A DNA stretch of 64,000 nucleotides from Saccharospirillum salsuginis (GTDB lineage: Bacteria > Pseudomonadota > Gammaproteobacteria > Pseudomonadales > Natronospirillaceae), in NCBI RefSeq assembly GCF_014651855.1, contig NZ_BMXR01000012.1, forward strand, positions 86,769 to 150,768, written 5' to 3'. The position numbers and the translations under genes were made by a program. Each line of letters opens with the position of its first letter. The first letter of the stretch is position 1. Below are positions 36,295 through 47,547 of the stretch, in pieces. Below the pieces are notes generated by a model. That model worked only from the letters and a program-made list of their open reading frames with translations, did no database searches and was not told the DNA's origin.

Positions 36295-37398
36295 ATGGCC
36301 ATCGAACAAGGCATCTGGCGCATTGGTGACCAGCCAAAAAAGTTGAAACCGGCCGCCCTGCCCGACGAGGCGTTGCTGGAAGAACAGGTGATGAAGGACA
36401 TTGCCATCCTGAACGCCGACTGGCTCCTGATTGGCCGCCAGGTCCGCACCAGCTACGACAAGCTCATTGACTTGCTGGCCATGGATGCCAATGGCTCCAT
36501 CATCATTGTCGAACTGAAGCGCAACAAAACGCCACGCGACGTGGTGGCCCAGACGATCGACTACGCCTCCTGGGTGGCCAACCTGACTGACTCGGAGATC
36601 GTCGACATCTACCTGGACTTTGCCCGTACCTACCAGTTGGAGCACCAAAGTCTGGATGAGGCGTTCAAACACAAGTTCAAAGCGCCCCTGTCGGAGGTTA
36701 CCCTTAACGACAGCCACCAGATGGTGGTTGTTGCAACATCCCTCGACGCCAGTACGGAACGCATCATCAACTACCTGAGTGACTACGCTCAGATCGCCAT
36801 CAACGCCCTATTTTTTGCGGCCTTCGAGGACAACGGGAATCAGTACCTCAGCCGCGCCTGGATGATCGACCCGGACGAGAACCAGGAACGGGCCGTTACC
36901 AAGGGCAAGAAAGAACCCTGGAACGGCGAATTCTACGTCTCGTTCGGGGACGACCGCCCGTGGGAGCTGGCCCGAGAGCTCGGTTTCATTGCCGGTGGCG
37001 GGGCCGAGTGGTACTCCAAAACCCTGTCGATGCTGTCGGAAGGTGACCGCGTCTGGGTGAACATTCCTAAGACCGGCTATGTGGGCGTTGGCATCGTCAC
37101 CGGCGAACGTGAACGGGCCGATGAGTTCCAGTTCGACACGCTAGATGGACAACTCACCCTGCAGCAGATGGGCCGTACCGGGAAATACCCCCACCTCGAT
37201 CCCGAGGCCGACGATGACAACGCCGAATATCTGGTCCCTGTACGGTGGCTGAATACGGTTCCAAAGGAACGAGCATTCGGTGAAGTCGGCCTATTTGGCA
37301 ACCAAAACACGGTGTGCAAACCGACCACACCCAAGTGGCGACACACCGTGGAACGCTTGCAGGACCAGTGGGGCATTGAGTCATCCACTCGCAGCTGA
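36295..37398 (+). CDS. NucS/DUF91-like PD-(D/E)XK nuclease
   Basis: A 367-residue protein beginning 2 nt after the RT stop codon, with AGGGAGCG as RBS. Residues ~30-130 contain a restriction-endonuclease-like core: Asp59 in DLLAMD, then E73-L-K75 in IIIVELKRNK and Gln86 in VAQTIDYA. This order (D...ExK...Q) is typical of NucS/DUF91-type nucleases. The C-terminal ~200 residues contain a beta-rich region around GDRVWVNIPKTGYVGVGIVT that may bind nucleic acid or sense modification. High GC, unlike the RT gene before it, suggests a separate origin. It may be a defence effector or a repair enzyme; the position favours defence. Confidence 0.72.
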   Translation: MAIEQGIWRIGDQPKKLKPAALPDEALLEEQVMKDIAILNADWLLIGRQVRTSYDKLIDLLAMDANGSIIIVELKRNKTPRDVVAQTIDYASWVANLTDSEIVDIYLDFARTYQLEHQSLDEAFKHKFKAPLSEVTLNDSHQMVVVATSLDASTERIINYLSDYAQIAINALFFAAFEDNGNQYLSRAWMIDPDENQERAVTKGKKEPWNGEFYVSFGDDRPWELARELGFIAGGGAEWYSKTLSMLSEGDRVWVNIPKTGYVGVGIVTGERERADEFQFDTLDGQLTLQQMGRTGKYPHLDPEADDDNAEYLVPVRWLNTVPKERAFGEVGLFGNQNTVCKPTTPKWRHTVERLQDQWGIESSTRS

Positions 37399-37408
37399 GA
37401 ATGTATTA

Positions 37409-38128
37409 ATGGACTTAACTCAAGAAGAGCAGTCAATCGCCAAGGAAGCACTGGCCTGGGCAAAGAGGAAAGGTACAAAAAAGGCCATTGCGAAGCGGCT
37501 GACAGATACGACACGGTTCCTGCGGGAAGAAAACCCGGTATCCGTCTTTATGGCTGGCTCACCCGGTGCCGGAAAAACGGAATCCTCCAAGGAACTCATC
37601 GAACAGTTCCCAGGCACCCCGATTTTGCGCATTGATGCCGACGAACTTCGGGACGAATTTGATCAATATGACGGCTCAAACAGCCATTTGTTCCAAAGCG
37701 CTGTGTCTGTATTAGTCGAGTACATCCATGATAAGGCCCTGGCACAAAGCCAGAGTTTCATCATGGACGGGACCCTCCATAATGAACGTAAAGCTAAGGA
37801 CAATATTGAGCGCTCCCTAAAACGCAACAGGCTGGTGCAAATCTTGTATGTCTATCAGGACCCGGTCAGGGCCTGGGAGTTTGTACAAGCGAGAGAGCAG
37901 CTGGAAGGTCGACGAATCCTACCTGAGACCTTTATTGACCAGTTTTTTGCGGCCCGAACGACGGTCGATGCTTTAAAAACGCATTTTGGCGCCGATATTA
38001 AAGTGGACCTGCTCGTGAAGGATTACCAAAATCGGACACGAGTCTATCAGGCAAATATCGAACGTATTGACTATTATGTGGAGACCACATACAGTCGCGA
38101 GTCCCTGACCCGATTGATCACTTTATAA
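37409..38128 (+). CDS. zeta-toxin family P-loop kinase
   Basis: A 239-residue kinase. Walker A is GSPGAGKT (50-57), followed by the zeta-type IDADELRDEFDQYDG and the second-half string QSFIMDGTLHNERKA. Zeta toxins phosphorylate UDP-N-acetylglucosamine or related sugars and poison wall synthesis; others in the family modify different targets, so the substrate here is open. It starts 10 nt after the nuclease gene stop. No epsilon antitoxin is recognisable, but a 54-codon gene with a strong RBS follows 17 nt downstream. Moderately AT-rich. Confidence 0.85.
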   Translation: MDLTQEEQSIAKEALAWAKRKGTKKAIAKRLTDTTRFLREENPVSVFMAGSPGAGKTESSKELIEQFPGTPILRIDADELRDEFDQYDGSNSHLFQSAVSVLVEYIHDKALAQSQSFIMDGTLHNERKAKDNIERSLKRNRLVQILYVYQDPVRAWEFVQAREQLEGRRILPETFIDQFFAARTTVDALKTHFGADIKVDLLVKDYQNRTRVYQANIERIDYYVETTYSRESLTRLITL

Positions 38129-38145
38129 ACAGGAGGCACCGTACA

Positions 38146-38310
38146 ATGTTCAGCAGTCAACCCAAGGTGGCTTCAACCGCGTTTTCCGATTTCATTCGGA
38201 ATGCGCCATCGAAAGAGAAAAAGAGGGTCTATGCCAAAGTCCTGGAAGGGGCTTCTGAGCGCCAGCGTAAGCAGGTTGAGAAAGCTCAGGAAATGGCTAA
38301 GGCGGGTTAG
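38146..38310 (+). CDS. 54-residue basic protein downstream of the zeta toxin, candidate partner
   Basis: A short gene with a perfect AGGAGG RBS (38131-38136) 9 nt before the ATG. The product begins MFSSQPKVASTAFSDFIRNA, continues PSKEKKRVYAKVLEGASERQ and ends in KQVEKAQEMAKAG. It is highly charged, basic and probably two helices. Position and RBS suggest it is translated with the zeta kinase and may neutralise it, although classical epsilon antitoxin usually precedes zeta and is larger. Not recognised as any named family. Confidence 0.65.
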   Translation: MFSSQPKVASTAFSDFIRNAPSKEKKRVYAKVLEGASERQRKQVEKAQEMAKAG

Positions 38311-38448
38311 TCGCTCGCTGCTTGCTGGTAGGCTTTTGATTTTTCTTAGGTTTTACTCTAAACCGACTCTTACTTCCCTTCAAATTGCATTCATCTAAAT
38401 AGGTATTTGAGCTTAGCTTAGTGGTTGCATAGGGGCTCGTTCCGAGCC

Positions 38449-38464
38449 CCCGCCCGAGAGGATT
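38449..38464. other. 16-bp copy of the tRNA-Arg 3' end, candidate attachment-site scar
   Basis: CCCGCCCGAGAGGATT is identical to 38621-38636, part of the acceptor and T arms of the tRNA-Arg gene. Duplicated tRNA 3' ends mark insertion points of islands that use tRNA genes as attB. No integrase gene is in the window. The 38465-38580 stretch after it is GC-rich with several small hairpins and no gene. Confidence 0.5.
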
Positions 38465-38586
38465 GGCTCAGGCACATCCATGCGCCTGACCGCTTCGCGG
38501 CGCTGACGCGGCCCCGAACGCTCCCGGCGTTCGGTCGAACCTGGGAGGTTCTCATCAAGTCGCTCACGCGACCCAGATACAAAAAA

Positions 38587-38606
38587 GCCCCGCACAAGTG
38601 CGGGGC
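38587..38606 (-). terminator. Rho-independent terminator of tRNA-Arg, bidirectional
   Basis: GCCCCGCA-CAAG-TGCGGGGC forms an 8-bp GC stem, with T-tracts on both strands (six T on the minus strand, five on the plus). The symmetry extends outward through GTATCTGG/CCAGATAC at 38572-38620. On the minus strand it lies 11 nt beyond the tRNA CCA end. Confidence 0.85.
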
Positions 38607-38617
38607 CTTTTTGTATC

Positions 38618-38694
<77 letters not shown>

Positions 38695-38776
38695 ATAGCG
38701 CGGCAGTATACAGATTTGCCGCGCCAAGTCCACATTTGTTTGGCATTTCAAGGGGTTAGGGCACCCCGCCACACCT

Positions 38777-38814
38777 AAAAAAAGACCGAGCGCCCGTTCA
38801 GGGCGGTCCCGGTC
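38777..38814 (-). terminator. Rho-independent terminator of the GH3 gene
   Basis: On the minus strand a GACCG...GCCC stem pairs with GGGC...CGGTC across a short loop and is followed by seven T (complement of 38777-38783). It lies 25 bp past the stop of the glucosidase gene. Confidence 0.8.
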
Positions 38815-38838
38815 AGTCACTACTCACGCGAGGTCAGG

Positions 38839-41940
<3,102 letters not shown>

Positions 41941-41963
41941 AACAGACCTCCTTTCCTGTTGGT

Positions 41964-42170
41964 TTGAATACAGCTAAGACTCCTCAGTGCCCGGTGTTCG
42001 AAGGAAGCACTTTGGAGGTTTGGTCAGTTTTTGCGCAGTTTAGGTCAGGTTTGGACGTTCGCCAGTTTTATTTCTACGACCGGGCGGCCGGTCACGAAGA
42101 CATTGTCCTGGCCGAGGACGGCGATCGGCTGTGGCTGCGGGACGGGCGTTGGCATATCACGAGGCTGTGA
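41964..42170 (+). CDS. doubtful 68-residue open reading frame
   Basis: Between the GH3 start and the LysR gene end, a TTG-initiated frame encodes a peptide ending in FYFYDRAAGHEDIVLAEDGD and RLWLRDGRWHITRL. The latter half looks like real protein sequence, perhaps the tail of a lost gene, but there is no clear RBS and no recognised family. The same DNA must also contain the GH3 promoter. Confidence 0.25.
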   Translation: MNTAKTPQCPVFEGSTLEVWSVFAQFRSGLDVRQFYFYDRAAGHEDIVLAEDGDRLWLRDGRWHITRL

Positions 42171-42174
42171 CGCT

Positions 42175-43425
42175 TTAGTGTGAGCCCTCGGTTGAATCGG
42201 GCTTTGCCATCGCCTGACTCAACGACCGCACGATCGATAAAAACAACCGTTGCGTCGTTGTCGGTTGCCAGTCCTTGCGCGTGGTCAGGCCGATCGGTCG
42301 CTCGGTCGGTGGCAGGTCGGTGTCGAGTACGGTGAGGATGCCTTCCTGTTGTTCGTGCTGGATCTGGTGGCTGGAGATGAACGTCAGCCGGTCGCTTTCG
42401 GTCAGCAGCTCGCGAATGACGACTTGCGAACTACACTCCACCACACCCCGAAGTACCTCGGGGTTTTGCTCGGTAAACACCCGGTCGAACAGGGCCCGGG
42501 CGGGGGTGCCCGGTCTCGGTACCACCCAGTTGTAGCCGCGCAGGTCGTCGAGGGTGAGGTGTTTGCGCCCGCTGAGCGGATGGCCGCTGCGCGCGACGAC
42601 GGATATCGAGGTTTTGAACAGCTGTTCCTGCACGATGTCCGTACTCGGGGCCGGGTCGCGCAGGGCGCCGATCAGGCAGTCGAGTTCGCCGTGCAGCAGC
42701 CGGTGCAGCAAGTCGTCGTAGGGCCCTTCGAGCACGCTGACGCTCAGCTCGGGCTTGAGCCGGGCAATGCGGTTGATCGCCGAGGGCAGGATAAAGGTGC
42801 GGGCCAGTGGCATGGAGCCGACCAGGATGACGCTGGAGTCGTTGCCCTGCAGCTCCTTCAGTTCGTCCAGCCCCTGCTCGATCTCCTTGACGGCGAGTTG
42901 GCAGGATCGCGCCAGCCGCAGGGCGGCCCGGGTCAGGCTGATGCCGACGCTGGTTTTTTCGAACAGGTGCAGGTTGAGCAGGTCTTCCAGCTCGCCGGCG
43001 GCGCGGTACAACGCCGGCTGGGAAACGCCGATGGCCCGGGCGGCGCTGCTGTAGTTGGTGGCGTGCTGCAGGGCCAACAAGGCGCGCAGGTGGGCGTTGC
43101 TCAATTGCGTATGGGGATGGGTGGATGCGCGCAGCCCCTCGGTCTTGCGGTCGCCCACGCGCACGGCTTCGCGAATGCCGGACTGCAGGAAGACCATGCA
43201 GCGGTCGACCCGCTTGATCAGCAGTTCGCCGGCGTCGGTCGGGAACATGCCGTTGTGGCGGCGCGAAAACAGCGGCGTTCCAATGCTGGATTCCAGCTTC
43301 CCGATGGCCTGGGTCACGGCCGATTGGGACAGGAAAATGCGTTCGGCCGCCAGGCTGACACTGTGGCCGGAGGCGACTTCGCTGAACGCCCGCAGATGGC
43401 GCAGATTGGGCAGTCGGTCAAGCAT
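42175..43425 (-). CDS. LysR-type regulator with two tandem HTH domains
   Basis: A 416-residue protein, about 115 residues longer than a normal LysR regulator. The first winged HTH is at ~5-65 (NLRHLRAFSEVASGHSVSLA, LSQSAVTQAIGKLESSIGTP). A second is at ~110-170 (NAHLRALLALQHATNYSSAA, VSQPALYRAAGELEDLLNLH). An ordinary LysR substrate-binding domain follows (~195-400). It is divergent from the TRAP and lig genes, so it is the likely activator of that operon, responding to protocatechuate, gallate or a pathway intermediate. The gallate regulator GalR of Pseudomonas putida may have a similar layout, but I could not check this. Confidence 0.9.
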   Translation of the reverse strand: MLDRLPNLRHLRAFSEVASGHSVSLAAERIFLSQSAVTQAIGKLESSIGTPLFSRRHNGMFPTDAGELLIKRVDRCMVFLQSGIREAVRVGDRKTEGLRASTHPHTQLSNAHLRALLALQHATNYSSAARAIGVSQPALYRAAGELEDLLNLHLFEKTSVGISLTRAALRLARSCQLAVKEIEQGLDELKELQGNDSSVILVGSMPLARTFILPSAINRIARLKPELSVSVLEGPYDDLLHRLLHGELDCLIGALRDPAPSTDIVQEQLFKTSISVVARSGHPLSGRKHLTLDDLRGYNWVVPRPGTPARALFDRVFTEQNPEVLRGVVECSSQVVIRELLTESDRLTFISSHQIQHEQQEGILTVLDTDLPPTERPIGLTTRKDWQPTTTQRLFLSIVRSLSQAMAKPDSTEGSH

Positions 43426-43755
43426 GACGGGGCTCTGAGGTGTGCGAGCGGGCTCGCTCGCGGTGTTTGCCTGTCAGCAGTTTATAACAGAAACTAATAC
43501 CCTGTTAATGAAAACTAAATGGCGGAATGCAGCCTGCGTGTGAATACTGACACCACAAGATGCAGCTGTTCAAAAAAAAGACAACCTGGCTGCAGCCAAG
43601 AGGTAGCGCGTCCCGTTTTCCCGGCCCGTCCGGTACGGAGGCGAAACCCCTTAACCTGCTATAACGCTCGATACCCCGGAAACCGGCATCTTGTATGCAC
43701 ACAATGTCCGAACCCGGTGTTGAACGTTATAACAAAAACAATGAGGACAACGACC
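43426..43755. promoter_or_regulatory. divergent regulatory region between lysR and the TRAP-lig operon
   Basis: 330 bp without a gene. It contains AT-rich tracts near 43480-43515 (upstream of lysR) and an RBS-like GAGG at 43743-43746 for dctP. LysR T-N11-A type boxes are expected here, but none stands out enough to place. Confidence 0.4.
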
Positions 43756-44781
43756 ATGCTCGAGCTTGTTAAGAAGACCAGTCTGGCCGGCCTGGTGGCC
43801 GCCACTACCGCGTTCTCGGCCCAGGCCGCGGACGTTACCTTGCGCGTCGGTCACCTGTGGCCGTCCGTGGCCGGTCCGCACACCGACCTGATGCAGGTCT
43901 GGGCCGACACCATCGAGGAAGAGTCCAACGGCCGCATCGAGGTCGAGGTCTACCCCAGCGGCGCCCTGGCGGCTCCTCCGGCCCAGTACGATGCCGTCAA
44001 GAACCGCATCATGGACGTGACCGCCACCGTTCAGGGGTATACCGCCAACCGCTTCCCGCTGACCCAGATCGTCGAACTGCCGGGCGTGGTCGACAGCGCC
44101 AAGCAGGGTTCCTGCGTTCTGCAGACGCTGCTGGACGAAGGCCACCTGGATGACGAATACGCCGACACCCGTCCGGTCTTCCTGTTCACGCACGGTCCGG
44201 GCCTGTTCCACGTCGCCGATACGTCCATTACCGAACCGTCCGACCTGGAAGGCCTGCGCATCCGTCGCCCGACCACCGTGGTCGCCAACATCCTGACCGA
44301 ACTCGGCGCTCAGCCGGTCGGCATGCCGGCTCCGGAAAGCTACACCTCCATGCAGCGCGGCGTGATCGACGGCGTCGCCCTGCCCTGGGAAGGCGCCCTG
44401 TCCTTCCGTCTGAACGAGCTGGCCGACTCCCACACCGAGATCGGCGGTCTGTACACCCTGTCGTTCGTCGTCACCATGAACGACAGCGTCTACAACAGCC
44501 TGTCCGACGAGAACAAGGCGGTGATCGATGCCAACACTGGCATTGACTGGGCGATGAAAGCCGGGGAAGTCTTCGACGCCCTGGACGTGAAAGGTCGCCA
44601 GCAAGCCGTAGACGATGGTCATGAAATCATCCGCATCGAGGGCGGCACCGGTAACCCGGCCTGGACGCCTTACATCGACAATGCCCGTGAAGCCTACCTG
44701 GCGGATCTGGAATCCCGCGGCCTGCCGGCTCGCGAAGTCTACGAGCGCGCTCTGGAACTGCGCTCTCAATGTGAAATCTGA
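43756..44781 (+). CDS. dctP: TRAP transporter substrate-binding protein (DctP family)
   Basis: A 341-residue periplasmic binding protein. Residues 1-25 are a signal peptide (MLELVKKTSLAGLVAATTAF then SAQAAD). The mature protein has the DctP fold pattern: LRVGHLWPSVAGPHTDLMQV, WADTIEEESNGRIEVEVYPS, LEGLRIRRPTT with the conserved substrate-carboxylate Arg, and YTSMQRGVIDGV. The ATG at 43756 has GAGG 9 nt upstream. It is the first gene of a TRAP set followed directly by ring-cleavage pathway genes, so the ligand is probably an aromatic acid such as protocatechuate or a precursor. This is inference from context. Confidence 0.92.
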   Translation: MLELVKKTSLAGLVAATTAFSAQAADVTLRVGHLWPSVAGPHTDLMQVWADTIEEESNGRIEVEVYPSGALAAPPAQYDAVKNRIMDVTATVQGYTANRFPLTQIVELPGVVDSAKQGSCVLQTLLDEGHLDDEYADTRPVFLFTHGPGLFHVADTSITEPSDLEGLRIRRPTTVVANILTELGAQPVGMPAPESYTSMQRGVIDGVALPWEGALSFRLNELADSHTEIGGLYTLSFVVTMNDSVYNSLSDENKAVIDANTGIDWAMKAGEVFDALDVKGRQQAVDDGHEIIRIEGGTGNPAWTPYIDNAREAYLADLESRGLPAREVYERALELRSQCEI

Positions 44782-44857
44782 TCCGCTCGGATGACACTCA
44801 ACGGTGCCCACGGTCGTGGGCACCGCTCTCATCGGTTTTATTCATAGGAGCAATCTT

Positions 44858-45388
44858 GTGCGAACCCTGATCAACTGGATTCGTCAGGCGGCTTTTGTCC
44901 TGAATGTCATTGGCGGCGCCTTTTTGGTGGTGATGCTGGTGGCCGTGCTGATCGACATCCTGACCCGGACCGTGTTCGGCCTCACCGGAGGTCGCCTCGA
45001 CCTGACCTTCCAGGGCAGTTTTGAAATTGTGCGCTATGGATTGCTGCTGTCGCTGACCTTCGCCATGCCCTACGCCCTGCCGCGCGCCCAGGTTGTGGTC
45101 GATCTGTTCACCGACAATCTGCCGGAATGGATGAAGGAACGCCTGGCCGGTGTCTACACCCTGTTCTTCGGGGTATTCGGTTTTCTGATGAGTTACCGCA
45201 TGGTCGAGTCGGCACACGCGGCCGTCGCCAGCGGTGAAACCACACAGGATTTGTTGATTCCCATGCAATACATCTACGTGCTGACCGCGGTCGGTATGTT
45301 CATGCTCGGGCTGCGCGGTGTCAGCGTGGCGTACGCCGAGTTCTTCCTGAAAGAAAAAGAAATCCAGGTCACGGGGGACGCGTCATGA
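44858..45388 (+). CDS. dctQ: TRAP transporter small membrane subunit (DctQ)
   Basis: A 176-residue protein with four membrane helices and the usual DctQ features (VLIDILTRTVFG in helix 1-2 and PRAQVVVDLF in the central loop). It starts at a GTG 7 nt after TAGGAG; the upstream in-frame GTG/ATG choices precede this RBS. Its stop overlaps the dctM ATG (ATGA), so the two membrane subunits are translationally coupled and form the QM complex in the inner membrane. Confidence 0.9.
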   Translation: MRTLINWIRQAAFVLNVIGGAFLVVMLVAVLIDILTRTVFGLTGGRLDLTFQGSFEIVRYGLLLSLTFAMPYALPRAQVVVDLFTDNLPEWMKERLAGVYTLFFGVFGFLMSYRMVESAHAAVASGETTQDLLIPMQYIYVLTAVGMFMLGLRGVSVAYAEFFLKEKEIQVTGDAS

Positions 45389-46671
45389 GTGGTGAAATGA
45401 TCGGTCTTCTGTGCATCATCGGCATGCTCGGGCTGATTGCCCTGCGCATGCCCATCGCCCTGGCCATGGCCTCGTCCGGCTTTGTCGGGTTCGGTTTGAT
45501 CGTCGCCTTCCAGCCGGCGGTTTCCATTCTGGAAAACGGCGCTTTCGATACGTTGTCGAACTACAGCTTCAGCCCGATTCCGATGTTCATTCTGATGGGG
45601 GTATTCGCGTCCAAGGCGCGCATGTCCGCGGAACTCTTCCACGGCGCCAAGACGTTGTTCGGCGCCTGGCGCGGCGGCATGGCGTTGGCGGCGGTCTCCT
45701 CCTGCGGTATTTTCTCCGCCATCTCCGGTTCGTCTCTGGCGACCGCCGCGAGCATGTCGAAGGTCGCGCTGCCGGAGATGAAAAAGAACGGGTATGCGTC
45801 GTCACTGGCTACCGGCACCCTGGCCGCCGGCGGCACGCTCGGCATCATGATTCCGCCGTCCATCGCCTTGTTGTTGTACGGCCTGCTGACCGAACAATCG
45901 GTCGGCGATATGTTCATCGCCGGCATCATTCCGGGCCTGATGGGTCTGTTGCTGTACATGATCGCCATCGCGGCCGTGGTCGCCTGGAAACCGGAACTGG
46001 CGACACCGGGCGACGCCACCACCTTCATGGAAAAAATGCGCGGCCTGAAAGGCCTGGTGCCGTTCGGCGGTGTGTTCGCGCTGATCATCGGTGGTATTTA
46101 CGGCGGTATTTTTACGCCGACCGAAGCCGCCTCCGTCGGTGCCGCCGGCACTTTAATCATCGCCCTGGTTCGCGGCATGACCCGGAAGGATTTTCTCGCG
46201 TCCATTCAGGAAACCCTAATCATGTCGACGATGATTTTTTTCATGGTCATCGGCGCGGAAATTTTCGGCTATTTCCTGTCGGTCTCGCGCATTTCCTTCA
46301 CGCTGGTGGAGATCGTCACCTCCTGGAACCTGACGCCGTTCATGATCCTGCTGTGCATCCTGGCGCTGTACATCGTGCTGGGCATGGTGATGGATTCGAT
46401 CGCCATGTTGCTGCTGACCGTGCCGATCGTTTACCCGCTCGCCATGCAGGCCGGTTTCGACCCGATCTGGTTCGGCATCATCACCGTCATCACCGTGGAA
46501 CTCGGACTGATCACACCGCCGATCGGGATGAACGTCTTCGTCATCAAATCGGTATCCGAAGACGTGCGCATTACGGAAATCTTCAAAGGCGTTATTCCGT
46601 TTGTGTTGTCCGACGTAGTGCGCCTGGCTTTGTTGATCGCCTTCCCGGTGCTGGCACTGGGGTTGTTGTAA
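45385..46671 (+). CDS. dctM: TRAP transporter large membrane subunit (DctM)
   Basis: A 428-residue protein with ~12 membrane helices. It carries the DctM hallmarks IPMFILMGVFASKARMSAEL, FSAISGSSLATAASMSKVAL and GTLGIMIPPSIALLLYG. The second half shows MDSIAMLLLTVPIVYPL and ELGLITPPIGMNVFVIK. It uses a sodium gradient to import the ligand delivered by DctP. Last of the three transporter genes; a 205-bp gap with a large palindromic repeat separates it from ligK. Confidence 0.95.
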   Translation: MSGEMIGLLCIIGMLGLIALRMPIALAMASSGFVGFGLIVAFQPAVSILENGAFDTLSNYSFSPIPMFILMGVFASKARMSAELFHGAKTLFGAWRGGMALAAVSSCGIFSAISGSSLATAASMSKVALPEMKKNGYASSLATGTLAAGGTLGIMIPPSIALLLYGLLTEQSVGDMFIAGIIPGLMGLLLYMIAIAAVVAWKPELATPGDATTFMEKMRGLKGLVPFGGVFALIIGGIYGGIFTPTEAASVGAAGTLIIALVRGMTRKDFLASIQETLIMSTMIFFMVIGAEIFGYFLSVSRISFTLVEIVTSWNLTPFMILLCILALYIVLGMVMDSIAMLLLTVPIVYPLAMQAGFDPIWFGIITVITVELGLITPPIGMNVFVIKSVSEDVRITEIFKGVIPFVLSDVVRLALLIAFPVLALGLL

Positions 46672-46698
46672 CTCATGCTTCGGAGTTCGCGACTTTGT

Positions 46699-46829
46699 GC
46701 CAGAACCCGCGCCGGCTACCGGGTGGCCCCATTCGGGGTCGCCATGAACCCATCCATGGGGGCTTGACGGCAGCCATCCTGGCTGCCGACAACCCCGAAT
46801 GGGGCCACCCGGCATCCGGCGCTAGCCAT
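46699..46829. repeat. long palindromic intergenic repeat, family E copy 1
   Basis: An imperfect ~130-bp palindrome. Outer arms are GGGTGGCCCCATTCGGGGT...CCCCGAATGGGGCCACCC, and the inner core is GACGGCAGCCATCCTGGCTG then CCGAC. Copies lie at 62982-63113 and, inverted and shorter, at 48604-48712; a related hairpin is at 60364-60457. In transcripts of the TRAP-lig operon it would form a large hairpin that could reduce or stabilise downstream expression. Confidence 0.85.
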
Positions 46830-46875
46830 CATCGAACTTCGGAACTTGAATTGTAACTTATCGAGGAACTACACC

Positions 46876-47547
46876 ATGAGCAAAGTGGTCCAACACATCG
46901 AACGCGCCGATGCCGACGTCATCAAAGGCCTGGCCGAATGCGGCGTTGCCACCGTCCATGAAGCCCAGGGCCGCAAGGGCCTGCTGGCCGACTACATGCG
47001 CCCGATCTACAAGGGCGCGCAAATCGCCGCTTCCGCCGTCACCATTTCCGCACCGCCGGCCGACAACTGGATGGTGCACGTCGCCATCGAACAGGTTCAG
47101 GCCGGCGACATCCTGGTGCTGGCGCCAACGTCGCCTTCCAACGCCGGTTACTTTGGCGACCTGCTCGCCACCTCTATGCAGGCGCGCGGCGGTGTCGGTC
47201 TCATCATCGACGCCGGCGTGCGCGACACCAAAGACCTGACCGAAATGAACTTTCCGGTCTGGTCCAAATCGATATTCGCTCAGGGCACCGTCAAGGAAAC
47301 CCTGGGTTCGGTGAACGTACCCATCGTGTGCGCCGGTGAACTGGTCAACCCGGGCGACATCATCGTCGCCGACGACGATGGCGTCTGCGTGGTCCGCCGC
47401 GAGGAAGCCAAAGATGTGTTGGAAAAGTCACGCAAGCGTATGGCCAACGAGGAAGAAAAACGTCAACGGCTCGCCGCCGGTGAACTCGGCCTCGACATTT
47501 ACAACATGCGCGACCGTTTGAAAGAAAAGGGCCTGACCTATGTCTGA
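46876..47547 (+). CDS. ligK: 4-carboxy-4-hydroxy-2-oxoadipate aldolase
   Basis: A 223-residue class II pyruvate aldolase of the RraA-like/HMG-CHA aldolase family. The family motif G-x20-R-x-D-x-x-D is seen in GGVGLIIDAGVRDTKDL, and GDILVLA and GDIIVADDDGVCVV are typical of the fold. It performs the last step of 4,5-cleavage: CHA to pyruvate plus oxaloacetate, using a divalent metal. The C-terminal helix ending GLDIYNMRDRLKEKGL is longer than in RraA and supports aldolase rather than RNase E inhibitor. It overlaps the next gene by 8 nt. Confidence 0.92.
   Translation: MSKVVQHIERADADVIKGLAECGVATVHEAQGRKGLLADYMRPIYKGAQIAASAVTISAPPADNWMVHVAIEQVQAGDILVLAPTSPSNAGYFGDLLATSMQARGGVGLIIDAGVRDTKDLTEMNFPVWSKSIFAQGTVKETLGSVNVPIVCAGELVNPGDIIVADDDGVCVVRREEAKDVLEKSRKRMANEEEKRQRLAAGELGLDIYNMRDRLKEKGLTYV

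Noticed and set aside
38449..38580. Second tRNA gene
   Set aside because: Only 16 bp match the tRNA 3' end. The rest does not fold into a cloverleaf.
43519..43755. N-terminal extension of DctP
   Set aside because: The residues before 43756 are not signal-like and the RBS and signal peptide place the start at 43756.
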